From positions 1 through 35,232 of the forward strand of contig DATCBY010000002.1 in the NCBI GenBank assembly GCA_036511595.1: DNA of 35,232 nucleotides. Reading direction: 5' to 3'. The stretch is from DASZQY01 sp036511595. Lineage in GTDB: Bacteria; Pseudomonadota; Alphaproteobacteria; Rhizobiales; Kaistiaceae. The translations under genes and the position numbers were made by a program. Below are positions 1 through 10,647 of this stretch, in pieces (the first letter of the stretch is position 1; the number at the start of each line of letters is the position of its first letter). The notes under the pieces are model-generated. The model was not told the DNA's origin, made no database searches, and worked only from the letters and a program-made list of their open reading frames with translations.

Positions 1-10
1 GTGCCGCCGG

Positions 11-39
11 TTGACCGCGCCCCGCCCTCCCCATATACG
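11..39 (+). promoter_or_regulatory. Sigma70-type promoter of tRNA-Leu
   Basis: TTGACC (11-16) and TATACG (34-39) are separated by a 17-base spacer, close to the housekeeping consensus. The predicted transcript start falls about ten bases before the mature tRNA at 57. This is a sequence-based inference only. Confidence 0.6.
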
Positions 40-56
40 CGGGGCCGCGCCCGGGA

Positions 57-141
57 GCCCCTGTGGCGGAACTGGTAGACGCGGCAGACTCAAAATCTGT
101 TGTCGCAAGACGTGCCCGTTCGAGTCGGGCCAGGGGCACCA
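57..141 (+). tRNA. tRNA-Leu (anticodon CAA)
   Basis: An 85-nt class II tRNA. The acceptor strand GCCCCTG pairs with CAGGGGC at 131-137. The anticodon loop CTCAAAA carries CAA, which reads UUG. There is a long variable arm typical of leucine tRNAs, a T-arm with the TTCGAGT loop, discriminator A at 138 and an encoded CCA at 139-141. A promoter-like pair lies just upstream. The lhgO-like gene starts 54 bases downstream and may share its transcript. Confidence 0.95.
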
Positions 142-195
142 CCCAGGGAAAGCGCGAGCGTGCCGCCAGCTCAACGCCCGGGAGTGCAGACCTCC

Positions 196-1383
196 ATGAC
201 CTATGATTTCTGCGTGATCGGCGGCGGCATTGTCGGGCTGGCGACGGCCCTGAAAATACTTGAGTCCTGGCCAGGTGCGAGCCTGCTGCTGCTGGAGAAG
301 GAATCCGCGCTCGGTTGCCATCAGACGGGCCACAACAGCGGCGTCATTCATTCCGGCATCTACTACAAGCCTGACTCGCTGAAAGCCCGGCTATGCCGGC
401 TGGGAGCGGACGAGACGAAGGCGTTCTGCGCCGAGCACGCCATCCCGTTTGAGACGTGCGGCAAGCTGCTGGTGGCGACCGATGCGCCTGAGGAAAAGCG
501 CATGGATGCCCTCTATGCGCGATCGGTGGAGAACAAGATACCGGTCGATCGCCTCGACGCCGCGGAACTTCGCCGCAGGGAGCCGCACATCGTTGGCGTC
601 GGTGCGTTGCTCGTCGAGGCGACCGGCATCGTCGATTTTCGCCTTATCTGCGAGGCGATGGGCAAGGTCATCAGGGCAAAGGGCGGCGAAATTCTGCTTG
701 GTACGGCAGCTACCGCCATCAGGGAGGAACCCGATGCCGTGTCGGTGTCTTCGGGAGAACGCAGCTGGTCGGCGCGGCGCCTGGTTGCCTGCGCAGGCCT
801 GCAGTCGGATCGGATCGCCCGGCTTGCCGGTCTGGCGATCGGTCATGAGATTGTCCCCTTCCGCGGCGAGTATTACCGGCTGTCGTCAGCAAAAAACGGG
901 ATCATCCGGCACCTCATCTATCCGATACCTGATCCCAACCTGCCGTTCCTCGGCATTCACCTGACACGCACGATCGACGGCGGCATCACCGTCGGGCCCA
1001 ATGCGGTTCTCGGCCTGGCGCGTGAGGGCTATCGGAAGTTTTCCTTCGACGCGCGCGATGTGCTGTCGTTCGTCTCCTTTCCCGGCTTCTGGAAGGCGAT
1101 TGCCAGACACCTGAAATCGGGTGCGACGGAGATGGCAAATTCGTTGATCAAGTCGCGGTACCTGGCCGAGTGCCGCAAATATTGCCCGGAGCTTACTCTT
1201 GCAGACATGGAGCCGATGGAGGCCGGCATTCGGGCGCAGGCGGTGATGCGCGACGGCTCGTTCATCCAGGACTTTCTGCTGATCGAGAGTCCGCGCATGC
1301 TGCACGTCTGCAACGCGCCATCGCCTGCCGCAACGTCGGCGTTGCCGATCGGGCGCATGATTGCGGACAAGGTTGTCCAGTGA
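196..1383 (+). CDS. lhgO: L-2-hydroxyglutarate oxidase (FAD-dependent)
   Basis: 395 aa. The product oxidises L-2-hydroxyglutarate to 2-oxoglutarate using FAD, a metabolite-repair or lysine/glutarate-linked step that feeds electrons to the membrane quinone pool. The N-terminus has a Rossmann FAD motif (GGGIVG, residues 8-13) right after MTYDFCVI. The segment TGHNSGVIHSGIYY is characteristic of the LhgO/YgaF branch of DAO oxidoreductases, and the C-terminal SPAATSALPIG fits the FAD-closing region. I prefer the ATG at 196 because the Rossmann strand begins immediately after it. An in-frame upstream start at 100 would place the N-terminus inside the tRNA. A GGGAG stretch lies about 11 bases upstream. 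The gene is complete and converges with the ABC exporter across a 195-bp gap in which I see no clear terminator. Confidence 0.9.
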   Translation: MTYDFCVIGGGIVGLATALKILESWPGASLLLLEKESALGCHQTGHNSGVIHSGIYYKPDSLKARLCRLGADETKAFCAEHAIPFETCGKLLVATDAPEEKRMDALYARSVENKIPVDRLDAAELRRREPHIVGVGALLVEATGIVDFRLICEAMGKVIRAKGGEILLGTAATAIREEPDAVSVSSGERSWSARRLVACAGLQSDRIARLAGLAIGHEIVPFRGEYYRLSSAKNGIIRHLIYPIPDPNLPFLGIHLTRTIDGGITVGPNAVLGLAREGYRKFSFDARDVLSFVSFPGFWKAIARHLKSGATEMANSLIKSRYLAECRKYCPELTLADMEPMEAGIRAQAVMRDGSFIQDFLLIESPRMLHVCNAPSPAATSALPIGRMIADKVVQ

Positions 1384-1578
1384 GGCCTGCCGCCGTCCAC
1401 GCGTCTTTCCGCGTCGTGAACTTGTTCAAATATCCGCGGTCGGCTGGCGGCGCCGAGCAGGCGCTCGGGCATGTTGCGACTACTTCCGTGGGATTCCTGC
1501 CAGCCCACCAGCGGGAACTGCCGCGTTACGGCGCGGCGCGCCAAAAAACGCAAATCGCCCGGTTCGGCATTTGAAACC

Positions 1579-3390
1579 TTACGCCGCCGGGATAGCGACC
1601 GGATCTGCGCTGTTGCGCCCGCGCGGCTCGAATTGCAGGCGATAGAGGCGCGCGTAGTGGCGGTTGGCCGCGAGTAATTCATCGTGGCGACCCTGCTCGA
1701 TGACCTTGCCGTCGACCAGGACGCAGATGTTGTCGGCATGCAGCACGGTCGACAGGCGATGGGCGATGACGACGGTGGTGCGTCCCTTCATCAGTCGCTC
1801 GAACGCTACCTGCACCTGATGTTCCGATTCCGAATCAAGCGCCGATGTCGCCTCGTCGAGCAATACGACAGGCGCGTCGCGCAGCATGGCGCGGGCGATG
1901 GCGAGGCGCTGGCGCTGCCCGCCGGAGAGTTGCGCTGCCTGACTGCCCAGCTCGGTGTCGTAGCCATTCTCGGTCGCCAGGATGAAATCATGGGCCATGG
2001 CTTCGCGCGCCGCTTTCTCGACCTCCGCGTCGGTTGCATTCGGTCGCCCGAAGCGAATGTTCTCGCGGATGGTGTCGCGGAAGAGATACGTGTCCTGGCC
2101 GACCAGCGCGATATTGTCGCGAAGCGAGGAGAGTTTGACGGTGGCGATGTTCTGGCCGTCGATAGAGACCTGCCCCCCGGCGACGTCGTAGAAACGCTCG
2201 ATCAGCGATATGATCGTGCTCTTGCCCGAACCCGAGGGGCCGACCAGCGCCGTCATGCGGCCGCCTGCGGCGGTGAAGTCGAAGCGGCGGAAGAGGGGCG
2301 CCTCTTCGCGATAGGCGAAGTCGACCTTGGCGAACGCAACCTCGCCGCGGGTGACGGCAAGGTTCGGTCCGTCTTCGTTCAGGGTCATGGATGGCTTGGT
2401 GTCGAGCAACTCGTACATGAGACGAACGCCGACCAGCCCCGCTTCCAGGCCGATCTGCGTCCGGGCGAGGCGCTTGGCCGGCTCGTAGGCAAGGGCAACC
2501 GCGGCGATGAATGACATCAGCGCGCCCGGCTGGACGCCCTGGTAGATCGTCTGGTAGCCGGCCCACAGAACGATGATCGCGATGGCGAGGCCGCCGAGTA
2601 TCTCCATCTGCGGGCTGGAGCGCGCCATGATGCGCACGATCTTGTCGGCGCGCATCCGCAGGTCGTCGATCGATGCGGCCATGCGCGAGCGCATGGCCGG
2701 TTCGAGGTTGAACGCCTTGACGACGCGGATTCCCTGCGCCGTTTCCTGCATGTCGGAAATGACCATGCTTTGCGAGGTGAACTGCTGGCGCGCCACACCG
2801 CGCACCCGCCGGACCAGGCGGTTGATGCTGTAGCCGGCGATCGGTCCGACGACGAGGACGATGAGCGACATCAACGGGCTCTGCAGCACCATGACCGCGA
2901 CAAGGGACACGACCGAGAGCGCGTCGCGGCTGGCGCTGTTTACGAGGGTATCGAGAACCTGGCGCGCTGCGTTGGCATTGTGGGACATACGCGTGATCAA
3001 TTCGCTCGACGGCGTTCGGGTATAGAAATCGACACCGAGGTTGAGCATGTGGTCGAAGAGGCGACGTTGCGTGCGCGCGACGATGGCATTGCCAATACGG
3101 CCGAGCATGAGTGATGAGCTATACAGGCTGTAGCCGCGCACGAAACCGTTGACGACGACGACGCCGGTCAGGATGAACAGCATCGCGGCCTGGCGGTCGA
3201 AGAACACCTTGTTGATGAGGTCCTTGATGATCCAGGCGTTGAGCCCGGTGCTGACGGCGATCACGATGCCCAGCGCAATGACGATGGCGTAGCGGCCGGC
3301 GAACTCGCGGCCGGTCTCGTTGAGCAGGCGCTTGATCAGCGCGATCGAGCCGTCGTCGGCGATCTTCAGGGAAGGCAGGCGGATTTTCAT
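1579..3390 (-). CDS. ABC exporter, fused permease and ATPase (MsbA-type)
   Basis: 603 aa, the usual size for a half-transporter that dimerises to export lipids, drugs or glycans. Residues 1-330 form a six-helix ABC transmembrane type-1 domain. The ATPase domain follows: Walker A GPSGSGKS (384-391), Q-loop near 432, signature LSGGQ (488-492), Walker B VVLLDEATSALD (508-519) and H-loop His544. The domain order and sequence resemble MsbA/lipid A exporter family proteins, but the substrate cannot be read from sequence. The start codon lies ten bases downstream of the M20 amidohydrolase stop, so the two are probably cotranscribed, perhaps as the tail of the urease operon. The ATPase motifs are all intact. 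The C-terminal tail after the H-loop domain is short. Confidence 0.9.
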   Translation of the reverse strand: MKIRLPSLKIADDGSIALIKRLLNETGREFAGRYAIVIALGIVIAVSTGLNAWIIKDLINKVFFDRQAAMLFILTGVVVVNGFVRGYSLYSSSLMLGRIGNAIVARTQRRLFDHMLNLGVDFYTRTPSSELITRMSHNANAARQVLDTLVNSASRDALSVVSLVAVMVLQSPLMSLIVLVVGPIAGYSINRLVRRVRGVARQQFTSQSMVISDMQETAQGIRVVKAFNLEPAMRSRMAASIDDLRMRADKIVRIMARSSPQMEILGGLAIAIIVLWAGYQTIYQGVQPGALMSFIAAVALAYEPAKRLARTQIGLEAGLVGVRLMYELLDTKPSMTLNEDGPNLAVTRGEVAFAKVDFAYREEAPLFRRFDFTAAGGRMTALVGPSGSGKSTIISLIERFYDVAGGQVSIDGQNIATVKLSSLRDNIALVGQDTYLFRDTIRENIRFGRPNATDAEVEKAAREAMAHDFILATENGYDTELGSQAAQLSGGQRQRLAIARAMLRDAPVVLLDEATSALDSESEHQVQVAFERLMKGRTTVVIAHRLSTVLHADNICVLVDGKVIEQGRHDELLAANRHYARLYRLQFEPRGRNSADPVAIPAA

Positions 3391-3400
3391 GGGCTTTCGG

Positions 3401-4567
3401 TCAGGACGGCATCGCCGTCTCGACGAGGCGCGCCCAGTATGAGCAGCCGATCGGGATGACGTCGTCGTTGAAGTCGTAGGCGGCGTTGTGCAATCCGGCA
3501 GTATCGCCGTTGCCGACGAATATGAAGGCGCCGGGACGGGCTTCCAGCATGTAGGAGAAATCCTCGCCGCCGAGGATGGGAGGCGCCGCGTCGTCGACGC
3601 GAGAGTAGCCGACTACTTCACGGGCGACACTCGCGGCAAACGCCGCCTGCGCCGGGTGGTTGCGGGTGACGGGATAGTTGCGATCGTAGTCGATGTCGAG
3701 GGAGGCGCCATGTGCGGCCGCGATGCCGGTCGCAATCTCGCGCAAGCGCCGTTCAGCGAGGTCGCGTTCCTCGGCGCGCAGCGTACGTACCGTGCCGCCG
3801 ATCTCGGCGGTTCCGGCGATGATGTTGCGAGCCTGGCCGGCGTGGAAGCGAGTCACGGAGACGACGGCCGCCTCGACCGGATCGACCGAGCGCGAGACGA
3901 TGGTCTGCAGCGCCTGGATGATGCCGACACCAACGATGATCGGGTCGATGGCGAGATGCGGCTTGGCGGCATGGCCGCCGTTGCCGGTGACGATGATCGT
4001 GAACTCGTCGGTCGAGGCAAGCAGCGCACCCGGGCGAGTGGCGAACTCACCCAGAGCCAGCCCCGGCATGTTGTGCATGCCGTAGACTTCCTGAATGTTC
4101 CAGCGGTCCATCAGCCCTTCCTCGACCATGGCCTTGCCACCCCCACCACCTTCTTCGGCCGGTTGGAAGATGACCACGGCGGTGCCGTCGAAGTTGCGCG
4201 TCTCGGCGAGGTAGCGGGCGGCGCCCAGCAGCATGGCGGTGTGCCCGTCGTGGCCGCAGGCATGCATCTTGCCGTCAATCGTAGACGCATAGGGCTTGCC
4301 AGTCGTCTCCTGCAGCGGTAGGGCGTCCATGTCGGCACGAAGACCGACCACCTTGCCGCTGCCGCTCTTGCGACCACGGATGACTCCCACCACACCCGTC
4401 CGGCCGATTCCGGTAACCACCTCGTCGAGCCCGAACGCGCGGAGCTTCTCGGCAACGCTCGCCGCCGTCCGATGGACCTCGTAGAGAAGCTCCGGATGGC
4501 AGTGGATGTCGCGACGCCAGGCGACGGTATCGGCCTGGAAATCGGCGAAACGGTTGACGATAGGCAT
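3401..4567 (-). CDS. M20 family amidohydrolase (hippurate hydrolase / N-acyl-amino acid deacylase type)
   Basis: 388 aa cytosolic metallohydrolase of the M20D group, which cleaves acyl groups from N-acyl amino acids. Visible motifs include GLRADMDALPL (about 75-85), MHACGHDGH (101-109) with the metal-binding Cys104 and His106, FQPAEEGG with the Glu pair at 138-139, His165, and the late GGEDFSYM and LHNAAYDFND segments. The typical catalytic set is therefore complete. Substrate choice among hippurate, acyl amino acids and auxin conjugates is not decidable. The ATG has a GGAG about nine bases upstream. The gene lies 96 bases after ureG and ten before the ABC exporter on the same strand, so it may be read through from the urease operon. 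Confidence 0.88.
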   Translation of the reverse strand: MPIVNRFADFQADTVAWRRDIHCHPELLYEVHRTAASVAEKLRAFGLDEVVTGIGRTGVVGVIRGRKSGSGKVVGLRADMDALPLQETTGKPYASTIDGKMHACGHDGHTAMLLGAARYLAETRNFDGTAVVIFQPAEEGGGGGKAMVEEGLMDRWNIQEVYGMHNMPGLALGEFATRPGALLASTDEFTIIVTGNGGHAAKPHLAIDPIIVGVGIIQALQTIVSRSVDPVEAAVVSVTRFHAGQARNIIAGTAEIGGTVRTLRAEERDLAERRLREIATGIAAAHGASLDIDYDRNYPVTRNHPAQAAFAASVAREVVGYSRVDDAAPPILGGEDFSYMLEARPGAFIFVGNGDTAGLHNAAYDFNDDVIPIGCSYWARLVETAMPS

Positions 4568-4576
4568 GCTGCGAAC

Positions 4577-4648
4577 TCCGTTGCGGCGATTATAGCCCGC
4601 TTCGCCTAGGGCGCGCGAGGCGGCTATTTGCCTTTGGTCCGCAACGGA
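4577..4648. promoter_or_regulatory. Inverted repeat between ureG and the M20 gene
   Basis: TCCGTTGCGG (4577-4586) and CCGCAACGGA (4639-4648) form a perfect 10-bp inverted repeat. The interior is GC-rich and can itself pair (around AGCCCGC and GGCGGCT). It lies between the ureG stop and the amidohydrolase start, where a terminator, attenuator or mRNA-stabilising hairpin would be expected. There is no T-run, so classical intrinsic termination is not shown. The left arm lies just upstream of the amidohydrolase start, so the stem could also mask its ribosome-binding site. Confidence 0.4.
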
Positions 4649-4663
4649 TTAGCGACGGCCACG

Positions 4664-5277
<614 letters not shown>

Positions 5278-5281
<4 letters not shown>

Positions 5282-6000
5282 GAGCGGAACAACCTTGTGT
5301 ACTGGGTTTCGTGTTTCATGGCGGCGATGTCGGCGCGCAGGGTTGCCCCGCCGAGATCGGCGAGCGTGGTATCTTCTGCCTCGGCGGCAAGCGAGGCGAT
5401 GACCGGTCCGAGGGCGGCGATGGTGCGCTGGCCGTCGGTCTGGCCGATAGGAATGGCGCGAACGCCCGCCGACACGATATTGGCAACAAAGGCGGCGAGC
5501 ACGGCCGTGAGCGCAGGAATCATCGGCACGTCGTGCGCCGCGGCGGCAGCCGCCACCGCCACCGGATAGGGCAGCGCGGCGCCGGCAAGCGCGCAGTCGG
5601 CTTCCGCCAGGCGCTCGTTCGGCCACGCCGCCATGACAGCCGACAGGAACGCGCGGCCCTGCGCGGTGGTCTCCAGATGGCGCTCCTTCGCCGGCTGGAA
5701 GGCGGCGCCAAGCTCGGCGATCGCACGAAGCTCATCGCCGTTGGCCCGATAGGCGGCGGCAAAGAGGATGGCGTCGTTGCGTCCGGCGCCGTGCCGTACG
5801 ATCGCCGTCAGCCACGTCTCCAGGGCCGCTGCGTCGCGGACAGTTCCATCCTCGACCGCCCATTCGAGTCCGTGGCTGTAGGTGTACGCGCCGACGGGAA
5901 ACGACGGCGACAGCCACGCCAGCAGCTTCTGCAATGCCGCGGGAGCGAGTTCCTGCGGCAACGGCCGGCGACTCGCGGGCTTTCGCGCCACCTCAGCCAC
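5278..6000 (-). CDS. ureF: Urease accessory protein UreF
   Basis: About 240 aa if it starts at GTG 6000. UreF is the all-helical protein that joins UreD to UreG and gates nickel and CO2 delivery into the urease active site. The family core is clear: LLAWLSPSFPVGAYTYSHGLEWAV near the N-terminus and, at the end, the conserved KHETQYTRLFRS tail. The start is uncertain. An ATG at 6054 would extend the protein by 18 low-complexity Thr/Ser residues encoded antisense-free but inside the ureE His-tail coding sequence, without a ribosome-binding site. GTG 6000 overlaps the ureE end by only eight bases and follows GAGACGG. The 3' end overlaps ureG as ATGA. Confidence 0.92.
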
Positions 6001-6508
6001 CCGTCTCGACGTCGCCCAGCCGGTCGTCGTGCTCGTGGTGCTCGGGATGGTCATAGTGGTCGTGGTGATGGTGGTCGCCGGCGTGGTAAGCGCCGCCCGC
6101 GGGATCGAATGGCGCGTCGATGTGGGTGACCGTGCCGCCGAGACCTTCGATCATATCCTCGATTACGTGGTCCCGGCGGACGCGGATGCGGTCGGCGCGC
6201 AGTTCAGCCGGCAGGTGGCGATTACCGAGATGCCAGGCGAGCGCCAGTAGTTCGGCTTCGCTGCCCGCGGTTATCTCTGCCAGCGGCTCGGGGGCGGCAG
6301 CCACCGCTACGATGCGACCGTCTTCCAGCGCCAGGCCGTCGCCGTCGCGCAGCGGGACGGCGGCACTCAGATCAAGCATGAAGCCGAGGCCACCCTTGCC
6401 CTCCATGGCCATGCGACGACGATGGCGACCGTCATAGTCGAGAACCACTGTGTCGGTCGCCGTAGCGGCCCACTTGCCGGCGGGGAGAACGCGGGTGGCG
6501 CGGATCAT
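5993..6508 (-). CDS. ureE: Urease nickel metallochaperone UreE with His-rich tail
   Basis: 171 aa. UreE is the dimeric nickel-carrying chaperone. The N-terminal half (1-75) is the peptide-binding domain. The metal-binding domain follows with AWHLGNRHLP (91-100), which holds the conserved interface histidine, and DHVIEDMIEGLGG. The C-terminus has ten histidines between residues 142 and 160 (DHHHHDHYDHPEHHEHDD), a classic nickel-storage tail as in Klebsiella UreE. I chose ATG 6508 (MIRATRVLP) because the domain begins there; an upstream in-frame extension to 6637 would overlap the end of ureC in another frame. It lies 61 bases downstream of ureC and overlaps ureF. Confidence 0.93.
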   Translation of the reverse strand: MIRATRVLPAGKWAATATDTVVLDYDGRHRRRMAMEGKGGLGFMLDLSAAVPLRDGDGLALEDGRIVAVAAAPEPLAEITAGSEAELLALAWHLGNRHLPAELRADRIRVRRDHVIEDMIEGLGGTVTHIDAPFDPAGGAYHAGDHHHHDHYDHPEHHEHDDRLGDVETGG

Positions 6509-6569
6509 CAAGATGCTCTGACTGCCGGGAAGACCATCCGCCACGATAGCATGCGCCGGCGCCTCTCGA

Positions 6570-8282
<1,713 letters not shown>

Positions 8283-8333
8283 CGCTTCAATCTCTCACGG
8301 CTTGAAATGTGGTAGTCGGTGAGCGCAGCGACC

Positions 8334-8639
8334 TCACAGCTTGCCCATGATCTTCTGGTTGAAGCCGAAGACGATGCGGTCGCCGCGATAGGGGACAAGC
8401 GTCACATTCCGCGTCTGGCCCGGCTCGAAGCGGACGGCGGTGCCGGCCGGAATATCGAGGCGCATGCCGCGGACCTTTTCGCGATCGAAGGTCAGGGCGC
8501 GGTTGGTCTCATAGAAATGATAATGGGAGCCCACCTGGATCGGCCGGTCGCCCGAGTTGGCGACGGAGACCGTCACCGTCGGCTGACCGGCGTTCAACTC
8601 GATGTCGCCGGCGGCGGGGAAAACTTCGCCGGGGATCAT
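8334..8639 (-). CDS. ureB: Urease beta subunit UreB
   Basis: 101 aa. UreB is the small structural subunit of the (UreABC)3 trimer. It begins MIPGEVFPAAGDIELNAG and contains GSHYHFYETN and FDREKVRGMRLDIPAG, which are near-invariant in the family. The gene is separate from ureA, as in most bacteria other than Helicobacter. The stop codon of hupE/ureJ overlaps the ureB start region by four bases, indicating translational coupling. The ureC start lies 51 bases downstream. Confidence 0.97.
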   Translation of the reverse strand: MIPGEVFPAAGDIELNAGQPTVTVSVANSGDRPIQVGSHYHFYETNRALTFDREKVRGMRLDIPAGTAVRFEPGQTRNVTLVPYRGDRIVFGFNQKIMGKL

Positions 8640-9223
8640 CCGACGAATCCGACCGCGAGGCCGAGCCCGATCAAGGCGCAGAAGGCGCCGGCAGCGCGGA
8701 CGAGCCCGCGGAAGTGCGGGCCGAGACCCAAGGCCAGGCCGATGCCCACGGCATCTAGCCCGGCTGTCGCCAGCGCAAAGCCGGCTACGTATTCGAGGCC
8801 GCCCGTATTCTCAGGAACTTCGGAACCGTGCGCGTGCCCGTGGAAAAGTGCGAAGGCGCCGATGACGACGGCACCGACGGCGATCGGCATGTCGGCGGCC
8901 ACCGCCACCAAGAGACCGAGCGCCACCACTGAAGCAAGGATACCCGGCTCGACGAACGGGACGGGGATGTGCGCCATGCCAAGTGCTCCGCCGACGAGCA
9001 TGACTCCGACGAAAGCAGCGGGCCATGCCCACAGGGCGCGACCGCCTTTGAGCGCTGCCCACAATCCGACGGCAATCATGACGGTGATGTGGTCGAGGCC
9101 GAACAGCGGATGGGTGAAGCCGGCGACAAAGGAGGTTGTTGCGCCGACGCCGACATGGGCGAGGGCGGGACTCGCGGCGAGGGCCAATCCGGTTGCGGCG
9201 ACGGTGGGTACGATAGCTTTCAT
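8636..9223 (-). CDS. ureJ: HupE/UreJ family nickel permease
   Basis: 195 aa membrane protein with a cleavable signal-like N-terminus (LALAASPALAH) and about six hydrophobic segments. The HupE hallmark HPLFGLDHI occurs shortly after the signal sequence, and a second His-rich segment (FALFHGHAHGSE) lies mid-protein. Family members are secondary nickel or cobalt transporters. It is placed between ureA and ureB and coupled to ureB by a four-base overlap, so the likely job is nickel supply for urease. Nickel rather than cobalt specificity is inferred from context. HupE is the alternative name. Confidence 0.9.
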   Translation of the reverse strand: MKAIVPTVAATGLALAASPALAHVGVGATTSFVAGFTHPLFGLDHITVMIAVGLWAALKGGRALWAWPAAFVGVMLVGGALGMAHIPVPFVEPGILASVVALGLLVAVAADMPIAVGAVVIGAFALFHGHAHGSEVPENTGGLEYVAGFALATAGLDAVGIGLALGLGPHFRGLVRAAGAFCALIGLGLAVGFVG

Positions 9224-9232
9224 GACTGGCCC

Positions 9233-9535
9233 TCAGCGTATCGGGTTATGGACGGTCACCAGCTTGGTGCCGTCGGGAAAAGTTGCTTCGACCTGGATGT
9301 CGTGGATCATCTCGGCGATGCCCTCCATCACCTCGCCGCGGCCGACGATATGGGCGCCGGCCTCCATGAGGTCGGCGACGGCGCGGCCGTCGCGGGCGCC
9401 CTCGACCACGAAATCGGAGATCAGCGCGATTGCCTCGGGATGGTTCAGCTTGACGCCGCGCTCCAGCCGCCGCCGCGCCACCATCGCGGCAGTGGCGATG
9501 AGCAGCTTGTCCTTCTCGCGCGGTGTCAGGTTCAT
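9233..9535 (-). CDS. ureA: Urease gamma subunit UreA
   Basis: 100 aa, the smallest urease subunit. It begins MNLTPREKDKLLIATAAMVA and contains the conserved LNHPEAIALISDFVVEGARDG and the end segment FPDGTKLVTVHNPIR, all standard for UreA. GAGGGAAACGGA directly precedes the ATG and supplies a ribosome-binding site. It lies ten bases after ureD and nine before hupE/ureJ, inside a tightly packed minus-strand operon. Confidence 0.97.
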   Translation of the reverse strand: MNLTPREKDKLLIATAAMVARRRLERGVKLNHPEAIALISDFVVEGARDGRAVADLMEAGAHIVGRGEVMEGIAEMIHDIQVEATFPDGTKLVTVHNPIR

Positions 9536-9545
9536 TCCGTTTCCC

Positions 9546-10415
9546 TCAGCAGTTCCAGACGCGCGGCATGCTCGCCCGCCGGAGCGCGATGATCAAGCGC
9601 ATGAGATCGGCGCGCAGCGCCTGCCCGGTCGGTGCGATAAGACGGGCGACCAGCATGCCGTTCCAGGCGGATACGCCGGCCTCGCCGTTGGCATCGGCGA
9701 GCGCGTTCCGGGCGGTGCCGATCTCCGCCTCGGCATCGGGCGCGACCAGCACCAGCGTCGCTGCCGCGATCGCGCCGTTGCCAGTGGCGCCGCCGGCCAT
9801 GGCGGTCACGGCATCGCCGGCCAGACGCAGGCCGTCGGCGAAGACGAGTTTTTCGCCGCGGTGGATACGCCACGAATCAGTGACGATGACATCGCGGGCG
9901 CTTTCGCCCATGGCGGTGCGGCCGAGCACGATCTCCTCGATCGCCAGCAGCCGTCCGGTCGGGTGAACATCGGCGGTAAGGGTACGAGCCAGCGCCGAGC
10001 GGTCGAACAGAATGGTTTCCTGCGGCAGCCAGTCGAGCGTCGCGCCCGCCCCCACGCTGATCGTCGTGTCGATGCGCGCCACGCCGGCCGAGTGCCGGTA
10101 GATCCGTTCCGCCGCCTGCGTGGCGATTGCGGCCCGGGCGCCGTCGCCGGCGATAGCGGTGAAGGCAAGATGATCGCCGCCGGTGACGCCGCCGGCCGTG
10201 TTGAGGAGCACAGCCTCGAGCGCGGCCTCGGGCCGGCGATTGGGAAAGCGCAACTTCGCCGACCCGGATTGATAGCTCTCGACCAGCCGCGTAACCGGGC
10301 CGTCGCCGACCACGGCAAGCCGCGCCACGCCGCGGGCGCGCTGCATCGCCGGCACGGCGACCGTCGCGGGCGGATCGGCTTTGTGAAGTGCGAGAACCGG
10401 GTCGTGGATGGTCAT
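9546..10415 (-). CDS. ureD: Urease accessory protein UreD
   Basis: About 289 aa. UreD docks on apo-urease and forms the tunnel through which nickel passes from UreG/UreF. Family features are VLLNTAGGVTGGDHL, ERIYRH, and the DWLPQETILFDRS segment. I prefer ATG 10415 (MTIHDPVLA); ATG 10466 would add 17 residues and neither has a strong ribosome-binding site. It is the first gene of the urease operon, which runs ureD-A-J-B-C-E-F-G. The upstream 230 bases are shared with the divergent D,D-carboxypeptidase gene and should contain both promoters. Confidence 0.92.
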   Translation of the reverse strand: MTIHDPVLALHKADPPATVAVPAMQRARGVARLAVVGDGPVTRLVESYQSGSAKLRFPNRRPEAALEAVLLNTAGGVTGGDHLAFTAIAGDGARAAIATQAAERIYRHSAGVARIDTTISVGAGATLDWLPQETILFDRSALARTLTADVHPTGRLLAIEEIVLGRTAMGESARDVIVTDSWRIHRGEKLVFADGLRLAGDAVTAMAGGATGNGAIAAATLVLVAPDAEAEIGTARNALADANGEAGVSAWNGMLVARLIAPTGQALRADLMRLIIALRRASMPRVWNC

Positions 10416-10647
10416 CGGCGGATCATTTTCAATGTGGTCCTGCGATGCAAGCTTGAAGCCAGCCATCGACCCTGCGGGTAAGGCGGATGGGCGCGTCCAC
10501 CGCGCTTGCCGAAAATTGTCGCAGATGGCGCGTAAAATGCCAGTCCGCTCACCCTACCGCTTTGCCAAGCGCCACCAAATCCGGCTAGGTATGGCTCTCG
10601 CAGATCAACCGAGCGGCCTCCGGCTGCTGCAAGGGGCGTGAGGGCAA

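Noticed and set aside
6001..6054. UreF start at ATG 6054
   Set aside because: It adds low-complexity Thr/Ser residues within the ureE His-tail coding sequence and has no ribosome-binding site; not fully excluded.
8319..10481. Very long plus-strand open frame (720 codons) opposite the urease genes
   Set aside because: Shadow of four well-conserved minus-strand urease genes; its composition is low-complexity Ala/Arg/Pro with no domain.
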